DNA of 46,659 nt from Halobacteriales archaeon QS_5_68_33 (GCA_003023785.1 PXRS01000067.1:1252-47910), one strand, 5' to 3'. Numbered from the stretch's first letter, positions 15,781 through 26,884 are shown. Notes: a model not told the origin generated them from the sequence alone. Program-made: numbers and translations.

Positions 15781-17628
15781 TCAGGTCGACCCGTCGTCGC
15801 GCTCGGGACCCGGCCCCTCGGCGGACGGGTCGGGGCCGCGTCCGTCGGTCGCGGCCTCCCGGGTTCTCCCGTCGCGGATCCCGTCTTTCGGAGCCCCCCG
15901 CTCGTGGGTTCCGTCCTCCGAGGTGGCGGTTTCCCCGGCGTCGCTCGGCGCCGTCGTCCGTTCGCCCGGGAGCCAAACGACAACCGTGGTGCCGTCCGTG
16001 CGGTCGTCGAAGCCGACGGTACCGCCGTACTCCCGGACGGCCCAGAGGACCAGCCAGAGGCCGACGCCGCTGCCGTGTTCGAGGTCGGTCTCGCGGCCCT
16101 TCTCGATGACCGCCCGTTCCTGCCGGGCGATGCCCGGTCCCTCGTCGGCGACCCGCAACTCCGCGTAGCCGTCTCCGGTCGCGGCGGCGGTGACTGCCAC
16201 CGGCGGGTCGCCGTGTTCGACGGCGTTCTCGACGAGTTCCTCGATGGCGAGTTCGAGCGCCCGCCCGCCGGCGACGACCACCCCCTCGGGGACCTCGACG
16301 GTGACGGGCGCGCTCGGCGCGTTCTCGCGGACGCGCGAGACGGCGTCGCGGACGGTGGGGGCCAGCGACACCCGTTCCCGTCCGTCGCCGTCGAGGCCCC
16401 GCGAGAGACGTCTCACTTTCTCGCCGCGTTCGACCATCGTGTCGATGGTCTCCTCGATGTGAGCCAGTCGCTTCCGAACGGTCGGGTCGGCGGCGTCGAG
16501 GTCCTTCGCGAGGAGTTCGACGTTGCCGCCGACGACGTTCATCTCGTTGCGGAGGTTGTGCCGGAGCAACCGGTTGAGGACGTCCAGGCGCTGTTCGCGC
16601 CGGCGGCGCTCGGTGACGTCGCGGAGGCTGACCACGCGACCGCTCGTGGTCGGGTAGGCCCCTTCGAGCGTGGAGACCCGGGCGTCGTAGTACCGGCGAC
16701 CGTCTGCCCCGTCGAGTTCGAGTTCCGTCTGTCCGGTCCCGAGGTCGGCGACGGCCTCGCCGGACGACCGGTCGACCGCGGCGAGCGGTCGCCCGACCGC
16801 CTCGTCGGTCGTCGTCCCGAGGAGCCGTTCTGCTGCGGGGTTGAGGTCGACGACCCGTCCCTCGGCGCCAAGGATGAGCACCTCGTCGTCCATGTCGTCG
16901 ATGACCGTCTCGCGGCCGAGTTTCCGCGTCGCCGGTGCGACGGTGAGCAGGTCCTCGCGGAACACGGCGGCCGCGACGGCCAGTCCCGTGACCATGAAAC
17001 CGATAGCGGTCAGGCCGTACTGCGGGGGGAGCAGTCCGAACACGGAGGCGGTGTTGGCGAACAGCGGGACGGCCGCGGCGACGAGCAGTGCCGTGTTCTG
17101 GGAGCGAAAGCGGCGGTTGGTCCGGAAGTTCAGCCCCACGAGGACGACACAGCCCGCGGCGACGAGGAAGTAGCTGTAGGTGTGGTGAGCCCAGAACGCG
17201 AGCCCGAACTCGCGGGTGAGCACGACCGACCCGCCGACGATCTCCGTCGAGAAGTCCGTCCAGACGAGTTCGTGGTCGCCGTTGGTCCAGACCAGCGCGA
17301 GGAAGGCCAGCGGCTCCACCAGGAGGACCCCCAGCTGCCGGCCGTCGAGGCGCCAGTCCCGGTCGGCGTGGGCCAGGACCACCCCCAGCCACGCCAGCGG
17401 GACCAGCCCGGAGACGCTCCAGGCCACCCGCGTCCAGACGACCTTTCCCTCCAGAGCGGGGCTGGCGAGCACCATCCCGTCCCCGAACGCCCAGATGGCC
17501 ACCCCCGTCATCAGCACCGCGACGAAGCGAGCCCCCGGCGTCTCCCGGAAGTACCACGCGAAGGCCCCGACCCCGAGCGCGACGACCGCAGCGAGAAAGA
17601 CGAAGGGGGTGTGGGGGGGGATCGCCAT
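15781..17628 (-). CDS. Membrane histidine kinase (7TM-PAS-HisKA-HATPase)
   Basis: The 615-aa protein begins with about seven hydrophobic spans (residues 8-225), as in the haloarchaeal histidine kinase N-terminal 7TM region. A PAS domain follows at about 240-340 (DEVLILGAEGRVVDLNPAAE ... SLRDVTERRRREQRLDVLN). The phospho-acceptor is probably His357 in LLRHNLRNEMNVV. The ATPase domain (about 430-555) shows the N box EELVENAVEHGD, the G1 box DEGPGIA and the G2 box GSGVGLWL. A C-terminal tail of about 60 residues is charged and probably disordered. No response regulator gene is adjacent, so the partner is unknown. The ATG at 17628 is the first Met; a 110-bp repeat lies 76 bases upstream. Confidence 0.9.
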   Translation of the reverse strand: MAIPPHTPFVFLAAVVALGVGAFAWYFRETPGARFVAVLMTGVAIWAFGDGMVLASPALEGKVVWTRVAWSVSGLVPLAWLGVVLAHADRDWRLDGRQLGVLLVEPLAFLALVWTNGDHELVWTDFSTEIVGGSVVLTREFGLAFWAHHTYSYFLVAAGCVVLVGLNFRTNRRFRSQNTALLVAAAVPLFANTASVFGLLPPQYGLTAIGFMVTGLAVAAAVFREDLLTVAPATRKLGRETVIDDMDDEVLILGAEGRVVDLNPAAERLLGTTTDEAVGRPLAAVDRSSGEAVADLGTGQTELELDGADGRRYYDARVSTLEGAYPTTSGRVVSLRDVTERRRREQRLDVLNRLLRHNLRNEMNVVGGNVELLAKDLDAADPTVRKRLAHIEETIDTMVERGEKVRRLSRGLDGDGRERVSLAPTVRDAVSRVRENAPSAPVTVEVPEGVVVAGGRALELAIEELVENAVEHGDPPVAVTAAATGDGYAELRVADEGPGIARQERAVIEKGRETDLEHGSGVGLWLVLWAVREYGGTVGFDDRTDGTTVVVWLPGERTTAPSDAGETATSEDGTHERGAPKDGIRDGRTREAATDGRGPDPSAEGPGPERDDGST

Positions 17629-17704
17629 CGATACGTCCGGGGTTTTCCCCTATGGTGAATAAGTGTTCATGCCCCAGAATCCAATCCTGATAACGGGCCT
17701 TTTG

Positions 17705-17814
17705 ATACTGTCGGACACAAGTACGTGAACGTGCTCGTCGACGTTCGGGGACATGCATCTCGAAGACCCCGAAACAGTCACCGGAGCGGTGGCATCACTC
17801 GTGTCCGACAGTAT
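17705..17814. repeat. 110-bp palindromic-ended element, copy A
   Basis: The left end ATACTGTCGGACACAAGT (17705-17722) and the right end ACTCGTGTCCGACAGTAT (17797-17814) are inverted repeats with one mismatch in 18. The reverse complement of 27607-27716 aligns to it without gaps over all 110 positions, with seven mismatches. A short open stretch inside (MHLEDPE...) has no start signals and is not counted as a gene. The element lies between the start of the histidine kinase gene and the stop of the small membrane protein gene. Confidence 0.88.
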
Positions 17815-17858
17815 GAATACCCCTGTCGGGCTCGGCGGGACGATCCCGGGACTCCGGG

Positions 17859-18344
17859 TCACTCCCGCCGGCGGTAGGCGATGGCGGCCCAGACGGCGAG
17901 GATGCCGAGTCCCAGCGCTGGCACCATCGGCAGGACGAGGTAGGCGTCGCGCACGCCGAGTCCGAGCGACCCCAGAAAGCCCTGCATCTGCGGCAGGAAG
18001 ACGACCGCCCACGGCACCAGTACCATCGCGATTATCAGCCCGCCGACCAGCACCCACCCGTGCCGGCCCAGGCCGTCGCTGTCCTCCGGTTCCGTGGGCC
18101 TCTCGGGGGACGGCGCCGGCTCTGCTGGTTCCCCGAAGTCGAACTCCCCGGGACCCCCGTCATCCCTGTCGGCCGGTGTCTCGCTCCCGGCCGTGACGCT
18201 GGGGAACGGGTCCTCGATGTCGGGCGACACCGTCGTCGGGTCGTCACCGCCCTCACCGTCTCCGGACGCACCCTGGTCGACGCCGCCTTCGGAGCGACCG
18301 TCGGCGTCGGGGTCGCCCCGGTCCCCGGCGTCGTCGGGCGTCAT
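17859..18344 (-). CDS. Small two-TM haloarchaeal membrane protein
   Basis: The 161-aa protein has a long acidic, disordered N-terminus (about residues 1-90, rich in Asp, Gly, Pro and Glu). Two hydrophobic spans follow: HGWVLVGGLIIAMVLVPWAV at about 95-115 and YLVLPMVPALGLGILAVWAA at about 135-157. It ends in YRRRE. I do not know its function; the layout suggests a cytosolic acidic tail on a membrane hairpin. Its ATG overlaps the stop of the alcohol dehydrogenase remnant as ATGA, so the two were probably translationally coupled. Because that dehydrogenase is frameshifted, ribosomes reading through its broken frame continue directly into this frame. Confidence 0.65.
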   Translation of the reverse strand: MTPDDAGDRGDPDADGRSEGGVDQGASGDGEGGDDPTTVSPDIEDPFPSVTAGSETPADRDDGGPGEFDFGEPAEPAPSPERPTEPEDSDGLGRHGWVLVGGLIIAMVLVPWAVVFLPQMQGFLGSLGLGVRDAYLVLPMVPALGLGILAVWAAIAYRRRE

Positions 18345-19226
18345 CGTTCGCTGTCGGGGACGACGACCACCTTGCCGAAGCCCTCGCGGTCCTCCAGCAG
18401 TTCGTGGGCCTGCGCCGTCTCGCTCATCGGCAGCGTCTCGCGGATCCGCACCTCGTAGGTCCCGTCCCAGACCTTCGCGAGGACGTCGTCGACCTCGCCG
18501 GGCGTCGCCATGGTCGACCCGAGGATCGCGAGCTGGTTGCCGAAGATCCGCGGGATGTCCGTGCGCGGGTTCGGACCGGCCGTCGCCCCGCAGGTCACGA
18601 GACGCCCGCCCCGGGCGAGGGCTCGCAGCGAGTCGCCCCACGTCTCGCCGCCGACGTGGTCGACCACCACGTCGACCCCGCGTTTGTCGGTCGCCGCCCG
18701 ACGCCCCCATCACCAGGACGCTCTCGCCGGGCGAGAGGTCGGCCCGAGTGACGAGCATCCGCCAGGCGGTCCCGAACACGAGCGGCGCTGCGGCGGCCGT
18801 CTCCCAGCCGACGCCGTCGGGGACCGCGACGAGGGTGTCCTCGTGGACCGCGGCGAGTTCGGAGTGGACGCCGGGCGTGTGTTCGCCGATGATCGTGAAC
18901 TCGACACAGAGGGGGGACTCGCCGTTCCGGCAGAACTCGCAGTCCCCGCAGTAGACGCCCGCGGTGACCGCGACGCGGTCGCCGGCCTCGAACCGCGAGA
19001 CGTCCTCGCCGACCGCCTCGACGACGCCCGCGGCGTCGCTGCCGGGAACGTGGGGCATCTCCAGGTCCAGTCCCGGCAACCCGCCACGGGTCCAGATGTC
19101 GAGGTGGTTGAGCGCGCCGGCCTTGACGTCGACGAGCACCTCGCTCGCCCCGGGTTCGGGGTCCGGGACCGACCCGTACTCGATGACATCGGGACCGCCG
19201 TGGCCGATGTATTTGACTGCCTGCAT
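18341..19226 (-). pseudogene. Zinc-type alcohol dehydrogenase / quinone oxidoreductase with an internal deletion and frameshift
   Basis: The N-terminal part starts MQAVKYIGHGGPDVIEYGSV. It has the GroES-like domain with the structural zinc cysteines CGDCEFCRNGESPLC (about 93-107) and runs to SVLVMGASGG, the start of the NAD(P)-binding glycine motif. At about 18690-18700 the frame breaks. In another frame the protein resumes as TDKRGVDVVVDHVGGETW and continues to a normal C-terminus (GKVVVVPDSER) with TGA at 18341. Family members carry roughly 50 more residues between these points, forming most of the Rossmann cofactor-binding strands. An internal deletion of about 150 bases with a frame change is therefore likely. 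It could be a true pseudogene or an assembly collapse. Nothing else in the gene is decayed, so the event is recent if real. Confidence 0.82.
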
Positions 19227-19365
19227 ACGCGACCCGTGGCGTCGCCGCCGCAAAACGATGGCGGAAGCCACCCTCGGTCGCGCCGCAGGTCCGCCGTCCT
19301 GTGGCCTGCGTGTCGGAGACCCCGTCGGCAGGGACGTTTTTGTAAGCGGGGACGCTACGTCCGCC

Positions 19366-20067
19366 ATGGTCGATTTCCAGTCCCGCGACACGAGACGCGA
19401 CACCTCCGGCGACGACGAGGACGAGGAGGAAACCGAGGCCGAAACGGAGGCCGACTCCGGGACCGAGCCCGAGACCGCCGAACCGGCCGGGTCCGGGTCG
19501 GAGGCCGACGGGGCCGAGGCGGAGGCTGCCGGTCAGGACCACTCCGAGGCGGCTGCCCACGACCACGGCGCGGGTCACCACCACGCCGACGCGGAGGAAC
19601 TCGGCGTGGCGGTCGTCACGGTCTCGACCTCGCGGTCGCTGGACGACGACCCGAGCGGCGACGCAATCGAGGAACTCGTCGAGGGGGACGGCCACGAGGT
19701 GGTCGCCCACGACCTCGTCGCCGACGACCTGGACGGCATCCAGCGGGCGATGCTCGCGCTGACCGGCCGCGAGGACGTCGACATCGTGATCACGACCGGC
19801 GGGACCGGCGTCACCCCGGACGACGTGACCGTCGAGGCGGTCGAACCCCTCTTCGACAAGGGACTGCCCGGGTTCGGCGAACTGTTCCGGATCCGCTCCT
19901 ACGAGGAGGTCGGCACCCGCGCGCTCGGGTCGCGCGCGACCGCCGGCGTCAGCGAGGGCGTCCCCGTGTTCTGTCTCCCCGGTAGCGAGAACGCCGTTCG
20001 CACCGCCATCGAGGAACTCGTGCTCGCGGAGGCCCCCCACCTCGTGGGCCTCGCTCGAGGCGAGTGA
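19366..20067 (+). CDS. moaB: Molybdenum cofactor biosynthesis protein MoaB, with an acidic/His-rich N-terminal extension
   Basis: MoaB/MogA proteins adenylylate molybdopterin before metal insertion. The conserved domain occupies about residues 80-233 of 233. It shows VVTVSTSRSLDDDPSGDAI, the nucleotide and pterin motif VIITTGGTGVTPDDVTVEAV (with GGTG) and the C-terminal FCLPGSENAVRTAIEEL. The first 80 residues are unusual: a run of Glu/Asp/Ala/Gly, then HDHGAGHHHADAEE with six His. The MoaB fold itself needs no such region. The start is the ATG at 19366 (MVDFQSRDTRRD), with a TATA-like box about 28 bases before it. The longer open frame upstream overlaps the divergent dehydrogenase. Confidence 0.9.
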   Translation: MVDFQSRDTRRDTSGDDEDEEETEAETEADSGTEPETAEPAGSGSEADGAEAEAAGQDHSEAAAHDHGAGHHHADAEELGVAVVTVSTSRSLDDDPSGDAIEELVEGDGHEVVAHDLVADDLDGIQRAMLALTGREDVDIVITTGGTGVTPDDVTVEAVEPLFDKGLPGFGELFRIRSYEEVGTRALGSRATAGVSEGVPVFCLPGSENAVRTAIEELVLAEAPHLVGLARGE

Positions 20068-20350
20068 ACCGGTCGCCCGCCGCGCGCGAGACGCTGCGGT
20101 CGCACGCACGCCGATGCCTCGCGACGGCCCGATCCGCCGGTGAAGCCCCGGGATCAGTTTCTACTATTTAAATTTTTCGTGAATTAACGCGAATCAACGC
20201 CCCATCGCCCGGGACGGGAAAGCGGTCGGAAATCCGGAGCGTCGTCCGGCCAAAGAAGCCGATTTTACGGGTTTCGGCGGCCAAAAGCTCGCAAAATCAC
20301 GTTTACTGCGGGCCCCTATTAAGTGCAACCAGTCCACAGGTGCGATCGTC
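20068..20350. other. Intergenic region with AT-rich promoter elements
   Basis: No gene is seen in these 283 bases. An AT-rich block at about 20160-20190 (TACTATTTAAATTTTTCG) is striking in this GC-rich context. A proximal TATA-like CTATTAAG at 20316-20323 lies about 30 bases before the start of the secreted propeller gene. The distal block may be a regulator site or a second promoter. Confidence 0.45.
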
Positions 20351-21301
20351 ATGTCCGAGCGCACTGCCACACGACGCACCGTGCTGAAAGCGACCGGCGC
20401 GGCCCTGGCTGGCGCGGCCGTCCCCGCGACGGCCGCCGCGGAGGAGAGCGGCTGGACGTCCGTCGAATCCCCCACCGGGAATACCCTCTTCGACGTCGAG
20501 GAGACGTCCGCGGGGGCGTACGCGGTGGGCGGCGGCGGAGTCGTCCTCGAACGGACCGCGGAGGGCTGGCAGAAGGTCCTCGACGGCGGCCCGACCGGCA
20601 ACGGGAACTCCCTCTACGGCGCCGACGTCACCGACGACGGCGAGCGGCTCTGGTTCGTCGGCTCGTCGGGCGCCATCGGCGAGTACGACGTTACCACCGG
20701 CGACCTGAACGACCGCTCGGCGCCGATGGACGTGACGAACAACTTCAACGACGTGAGCGTCACCGGGCGCGCGGGCGAGGCGAACGTCTACGTCGCCGGC
20801 GACTCCGGGAAGATGTACTACTCCTTCGAGAACGGCGAGGAGGGCTCGTGGGAGGACGTCACACCCGCCTCGGGGTCGAACATCAACGCCGTCGACTTCT
20901 ACGACGACCGCAGGGGCCACATCGTCGACGGCAACCAGACGGTCCTCTATACCGAGGACGGCGCCACCTGGGACAAGCTCGGCATCGCCGATGCCAACTA
21001 CAACTTCTACGGCGTCGACTCCGACGGCGCCGACGACGTGTGGGTCTCCGGCGGCGGCGGGTCGGTCTACCGCTGGAACGGCAGCGAGTGGGTCCGCCGC
21101 GACACCGGCGACGCCAGCCTGCGCGACATCGAAGTCGCGGGCGGTGACGGCCTCACCGTCGGCGGCGGCGGGAAGGTCTACGCCCGCGGCGAGGACGGCT
21201 GGGTCGCCGAGACGACGCCCACCGGCGAGAACCTGAAGGCCGTCGTCCGGTCCGACCCCGCCATCGCCGTCGGCGCGGCCGGCGCCATCATCGAGAAGTA
21301 A
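20351..21301 (+). CDS. Tat-exported beta-propeller protein (YCF48/BNR-like repeats)
   Basis: The 316-aa protein opens with a twin-arginine signal, MSERTATRRTVLKATGAALA, with an Ala-x-Ala cleavage region near residues 28-34 (VPATAAAEES). The mature part is made of about six repeats of 40-45 residues with recurring G-x-x-G-x-I/V-x-x-Y/R and W motifs (LWFVGSSGAIGEYD, VYVAGDSGKMYYSFE, VWVSGGGGSVYRWNG, TVGGGGKVYARGEDGW). This matches propeller blades of the photosystem-assembly YCF48 / sialidase-like type. It is probably folded before export and sits outside the cell. The ligand is unknown. The TAA stop is directly followed by an 80-bp palindromic element. Confidence 0.82.
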   Translation: MSERTATRRTVLKATGAALAGAAVPATAAAEESGWTSVESPTGNTLFDVEETSAGAYAVGGGGVVLERTAEGWQKVLDGGPTGNGNSLYGADVTDDGERLWFVGSSGAIGEYDVTTGDLNDRSAPMDVTNNFNDVSVTGRAGEANVYVAGDSGKMYYSFENGEEGSWEDVTPASGSNINAVDFYDDRRGHIVDGNQTVLYTEDGATWDKLGIADANYNFYGVDSDGADDVWVSGGGGSVYRWNGSEWVRRDTGDASLRDIEVAGGDGLTVGGGGKVYARGEDGWVAETTPTGENLKAVVRSDPAIAVGAAGAIIEK

Positions 21302-21380
21302 TACTGCCGGCTGTAAGTCTGTCAAGAATTTCGCCGCCCCGGGGCGGCGAATATCCTCACGAAGTTACAGCCGGCAGTAT
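21301..21380. repeat. 80-bp palindromic element with 16-bp perfect terminal inverted repeats
   Basis: ATACTGCCGGCTGTAA (21301-21316) is the exact reverse complement of TTACAGCCGGCAGTAT (21365-21380). The centre, 21330-21351, is itself a perfect 22-bp palindrome (arms TTCGCCGCCCC and GGGGCGGCGAA). The element starts at the last base of the propeller gene's TAA. A lone TACAACCGACCGTA end follows eight bases later. It could act as a bidirectional terminator for the two convergent genes as well as being mobile. Confidence 0.85.
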
Positions 21381-21387
21381 AAACAGC

Positions 21388-21401
21388 TACAACCGACCGT
21401 A
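21388..21401 (-). repeat. Lone TACGGTCGGTTGTA end directly after the nuoN stop
   Basis: On the minus strand this reads TACGGTCGGTTGTA, beginning at the base after the nuoN TGA (21404-21402). It is the same end sequence as in the 76-bp element and at 9002. Confidence 0.6.
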
Positions 21402-22936
21402 TCAGAACAGGACGGTCGCGGCGTCGAAGGCGCTGGGCGAGAGCAGGCCGAACGCGGGCAACAACAGGACCGTCGCGACGGCCGCGATGACGACCGCGGC
21501 GTACAGCGAGGTCGGGTAGGACTCGACCTCGACGGTGCCGTCGGCCTCCTCGAACCACATCGCCTTCACCACGCGGGAGTAGTAGAACAGCGAGAGGGCG
21601 CTGTTGACGATGAGCGCGCCGGCCAGCAGCCACGTGCCGGCGTTGGCGGTGGCCAGCAGCAGGTAGAACTTCGAGAGGAAGCCCCCGCCGACGGGGAGCC
21701 CGGCGAGGCTGAAGAGGAAGACCGTCATGGCCGCACACGCCAGCGGCGCCTGCGTCGAGAGGCCGTTGAAGTCCTGGAAGGTGCGCCCGACGCCCCAGTG
21801 TTCGGCCAGCGCGACGAACAGGAACGCGCCGGTGTTCATGAACCCGTAGACCAGAAGGTGCATCATGCTCGCCCCGAGGACGAGGCCGTGGTCGGTGCCC
21901 TGGGTGAGCGCCGCCAGGCCGATGAGGACGTAGCCGGCGTGGCCCACCGAGGAGTAGGCGAGCATCCGTTTCACCTTCTCCTGGGTGGCGGCCGCGAAGT
22001 TACCGACGGTCATCGTCACGACGGCGAGCACCTGCGCGGCGACGACCCAGTCGACCGCGGGGTCGCCGCCCGCGAGGCCGCCCACCTCGGGGAACGCCGT
22101 CAGGAACAGGCGGAACGCGAGGACGAACCCCGCGGCCTTCGAGGCCGACGAGAGGAACGCCGAGACCGGCGCGGGCGCGCCCTCGTAGGCCTCGGGCGCC
22201 CAGAAGTGGAACGGGACGCTCGCGGTCTTGAACGCGAGCCCGAGCAGGATCATCACGACACCGATGCCGAGGATGCCCGGGAAGAACTCGCCGTCGGCGG
22301 CCAGCGTCGAGAGCGTCGACGCGACGGCGTCGAACTTCATCCGGCCGCTGGCGGCGTAGACGAGGCTGATCCCGTAGGCCAGCACCGACGAGGAGACGGC
22401 GCCGACGAGGAAGTACTTCAGCCCGGCCTCGACGCTGCCGCGGTTCCGCTTGAGGTAGGCGACCAGCGCGTAGGAAGGCAGACTGGAGAGTTCGAGGCTG
22501 ACGAAGGCCGTCGCGAGGCTGTTGGCCGAGGCCATCAGCGACATGCCCGTCGCCGCCAGCAGCACCAGGCCGTAGTACTCGGCCTGGTAGGTCTGGCCCT
22601 CCAGGTAGTCGAAACTCGCCAGCGAGACCAGCGCCGTGACGCTGCCGACGATGACCACGAAAAAGAGGCTCATCCCGTCGACGACGAGCTGGTCCTGGAA
22701 GAGGCTGACCGCGCCCGTGCCCCGCGGCTGGCCGACGCCGGCGACCAGGAAGTACCCGGCGACGAGGAACGCGACGAGCGACCCGACGACGGCCGTCGCG
22801 GCCAGGGCCGCGTTCGAACTCGTTCCGGGCCGGGGCTCCACCGTGTCCACGAGGAACGTGAGCATCGCCGCGGCGACGAACGCGAACGTGGGCGCCAGGG
22901 CGACCCAGTCGGGGGCCGAGACGCCCGCGACGTCTA

Positions 22937-22943
<7 letters not shown>
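21402..22943 (-). CDS. nuoN: NADH-quinone oxidoreductase-type subunit N
   Basis: The 513-aa antiporter-like membrane subunit of complex I has about 14 hydrophobic spans. Recognisable segments are SLASFDYLEGQTYQAEYYGL, the amphipathic VPFHFWAPEAYEGAPAPVSA loop with its conserved Glu and Pro residues, the Lys-bearing QEKVKRMLAYSSVGHAGYVL motif, and LAGLPVGGGFLSKFY. It conducts protons as the quinone module works. It starts with GTG at 22943, overlapping the end of nuoM by 7 bases. It is the last gene of the operon and ends against a palindromic element. Convergent with the propeller gene. Confidence 0.93.
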
Positions 22944-24495
<1,552 letters not shown>

Positions 24496-24496
<1 letters not shown>

Positions 24497-26577
24497 CAGC
24501 CCATCACCTCCCCGGCGAGGACGAACACGATCAGCAGGAGCACGAGCGACAGCGTCATCAGGGCCGCGTAGTTGGTCACGAGCCCCGACTGGATGCGCCG
24601 GAAGCGCGACCCGGTGAAGAGGCTCACGCTGCTGATGCCGTTGACGACGCCGTCGACGACGCCCTGGTCGAACCTGTCGGCCGCTCTCGCGAGCGGTACT
24701 GTCACGCCCTGTGCCAGCCACACCTGGTACTCGTCCTGGTAGTAGTTGTGCACGAGCAGCGTCTTCAGACCGCCCAGCTTGTCCGTCTGCTCGACCGGGT
24801 CGGGGACGTTGTACAGCGTCCAGGCCGTCCCGACGCCAGCAAGCGCCAGGGCCAGCGACACCGCGCCCGGCCCGAGCGCCCCCAGCTCCGCCGCCTCGAT
24901 GCCCGCGACGTCGTGGAGCAACTCGGAGTAGGTCTCGGTCGTCGTCGCGTCGATGCCGCCGTGGGCGAGCCAGTCGTGGAGGAACTCGATCTCCGCGCCC
25001 GTGAGTTCCGCGACCGGGACCATGTTGATGAACCCGACCGTCGCGGCGCCGATGCCCAGCACCGCCAGCGGGAACGTCACGTTCCAGCGGTTCTCGGTCG
25101 CGTCCCGGGCCGCGTCCGTGCGGGCGTCCCCGTGGAAGGTGAGGAACACCATCCGGAACGTGTAAAAGGCCGTGAAGAACACGGCGAGCAGGCCCATCGC
25201 GTAGCCCACCAGGAGGAGCGTCCCGACCATGCTGGCCTCGGTCTCCAGAGTCCCCAGGCCGTGGACGAGCGCCTCGAACAGCACCTCGTCCTTCGACCAG
25301 AAGCCCGCAAAGGGGACGATCCCCGCCAGCGCGAGCGACCCCGAGAGGAACGTGTAGTAGGTGACGGGCATGCGGTCTTTCAGGCCGCCCATCGTCCACA
25401 TGTTCTCCTCGTGGTGCATCGCGATTATCACGGAGCCAGCGCCGAGGAAGAGGAGCGCCTTGAACACGGCGTGGGTGGTCAGGTGGAAGACCGCGGCGGT
25501 GTAGCCGCCGGCCCCCAGCGCGAGCATCATGTAGCCGTACTGGCTGATGGTCGAGTAGGCCAGCACCTGCTTGAGTTCCTGCTTGACGACGCCCATCGTC
25601 GCCGCGAACAGCGCCGTGAACCCGCCGACCAGCGCGATGACCGCCAGCGCCTGCGGGCTGAGCAGGTAGAAGCCGTACATCCGTGCGACGAGGTAGACGC
25701 CGGCGGCGACCATCGTCGCGGCGTGGATGAGCGCCGAAACCGGCGTCGGTCCCTCCATCGCGTCGGGCAGCCACGTGTGCAGCGGGAACTGCGCGGACTT
25801 GCCGATGACGCCGCCCAGCACCAGCAGTCCGAGGACCGTGAACCACGTCCCGGTCTCGAGGCCGAACGTCTCGACCGAGGCCTCGCCGCCCAGGGCGTGT
25901 TCGGCGACCTGGGGGAAGCTCTCGGCGACGACCGTGCCGCCGTCGGTGATGGGCGCGAACAGGCCCGTCCCGAAGGTGGCGAAGACGCCGACGACGCCGA
26001 CGAGGAAGAAGTAGTCACCGAAGCGCGTGACGAGGAACGCCTTCTTCGCGGCCGAGGGCGGCCCGTCGTCGCGGAACCAGAAGCCGATGAGGAGGTACGA
26101 ACACAGCCCCACCAGCTCGAAGAACATGAACGCCATGAGCAGGTTGTTCGAGAAGACGAACGCGAGCATGCTCGCGGTGAACAGGCCCAGCCCGGCGTAG
26201 TACCGCGGCAGGCCCGTCTCGCCCTCGTCGTTCATATAGCCCAGCGAGAAGACGTGGACGAGAAAGGAGATGAGCGAGACGATGAGCAACATTAGCGCGG
26301 CGAGCGGGTCGACGAGCACGCCCAGGGAAAGCGTGAGCGCGCCGTCGCCGACGCCCTGGACCCAGGTGTACAGGTTCGCGTTGTAGCTGGTCGCGGGGCC
26401 GGTGAAGCCGGCGACGGTCAGCGCCGTCCAGGTCGAGAGCCCGAGCGAGCCCGCGGTGGCGATGACCCCGGCTTCCGCGCCGCGCTTGGGCATGTAGCGC
26501 CCGAAAAAGAGCGAGACGAGGAAGGCCAGGAACGGGAGCGCCGCGATGGCCGGGACGAAGTCGTAGACACCTGCCAT
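24496..26577 (-). CDS. nuoL: NADH-quinone oxidoreductase-type subunit L
   Basis: The 693-aa subunit is the largest antiporter-like one. Motifs include FFELVGLCSYLLIGFWF, SAQFPLHTWLPDAMEGPTPV, the KQELKQVLAYSTISQYGYMM helix with the channel Lys, and FAGFWSKDEVLFEA. The C-terminal region (about 600-693) holds the extended amphipathic segment and last anchor helix that brace the membrane arm. The gene begins one base after the nuoK stop codon. Its length exceeds the bacterial average slightly but is normal for haloarchaea. Confidence 0.95.
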
Positions 26578-26578
26578 C

Positions 26579-26884
26579 TCACCACCTCATGGTCGCGGCT
26601 TCGGTCACGTCGATCCCCTCGAAGTTACGGTACAACACGAGGATGATCCCGATGCCGACGGCCACCTCGGCGGCGGCCAGCGCCATCGTAAAGAGCGAGA
26701 ACACCTGTCCCGTCAGGTTGCCCCAGTAAAAGGAGAAGGCGACGAAGTTGATGTTCGCCGCGTTGAGCATGAGCTCGACGGACATCAGGAACAGCAGCGC
26801 GCTCTCGCGGGTGAGGATCCCGTAGAGGCCGATGCAGAACACGGCCGCCGACAGGAGCAGGTAGTACTCCGTGACGACCGCCAT
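26579..26884 (-). CDS. nuoK: NADH-quinone oxidoreductase-type subunit K
   Basis: The 101-aa protein has three hydrophobic spans. The family pattern is LLSAAVFCIGLYGILTRESA, LLFLMSVELMLNAANINFVA with its intramembrane Glu in MSVELMLNA, and TMALAAAEVAVGIGIILVLY with a second membrane Glu. Both glutamates are part of the proton path. Its ATG overlaps the J2 stop by one base. Confidence 0.95.
   Translation of the reverse strand: MAVVTEYYLLLSAAVFCIGLYGILTRESALLFLMSVELMLNAANINFVAFSFYWGNLTGQVFSLFTMALAAAEVAVGIGIILVLYRNFEGIDVTEAATMRW

Noticed and set aside
17754-17815. A short shared peptide (MHLEDPE...) encoded in both 110-bp elements
   Set aside because: The frame has no ribosome site or consistent end, the peptide runs into the terminal repeat, and one of the two changes within it is non-synonymous. 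Nucleotide conservation of the element explains it.
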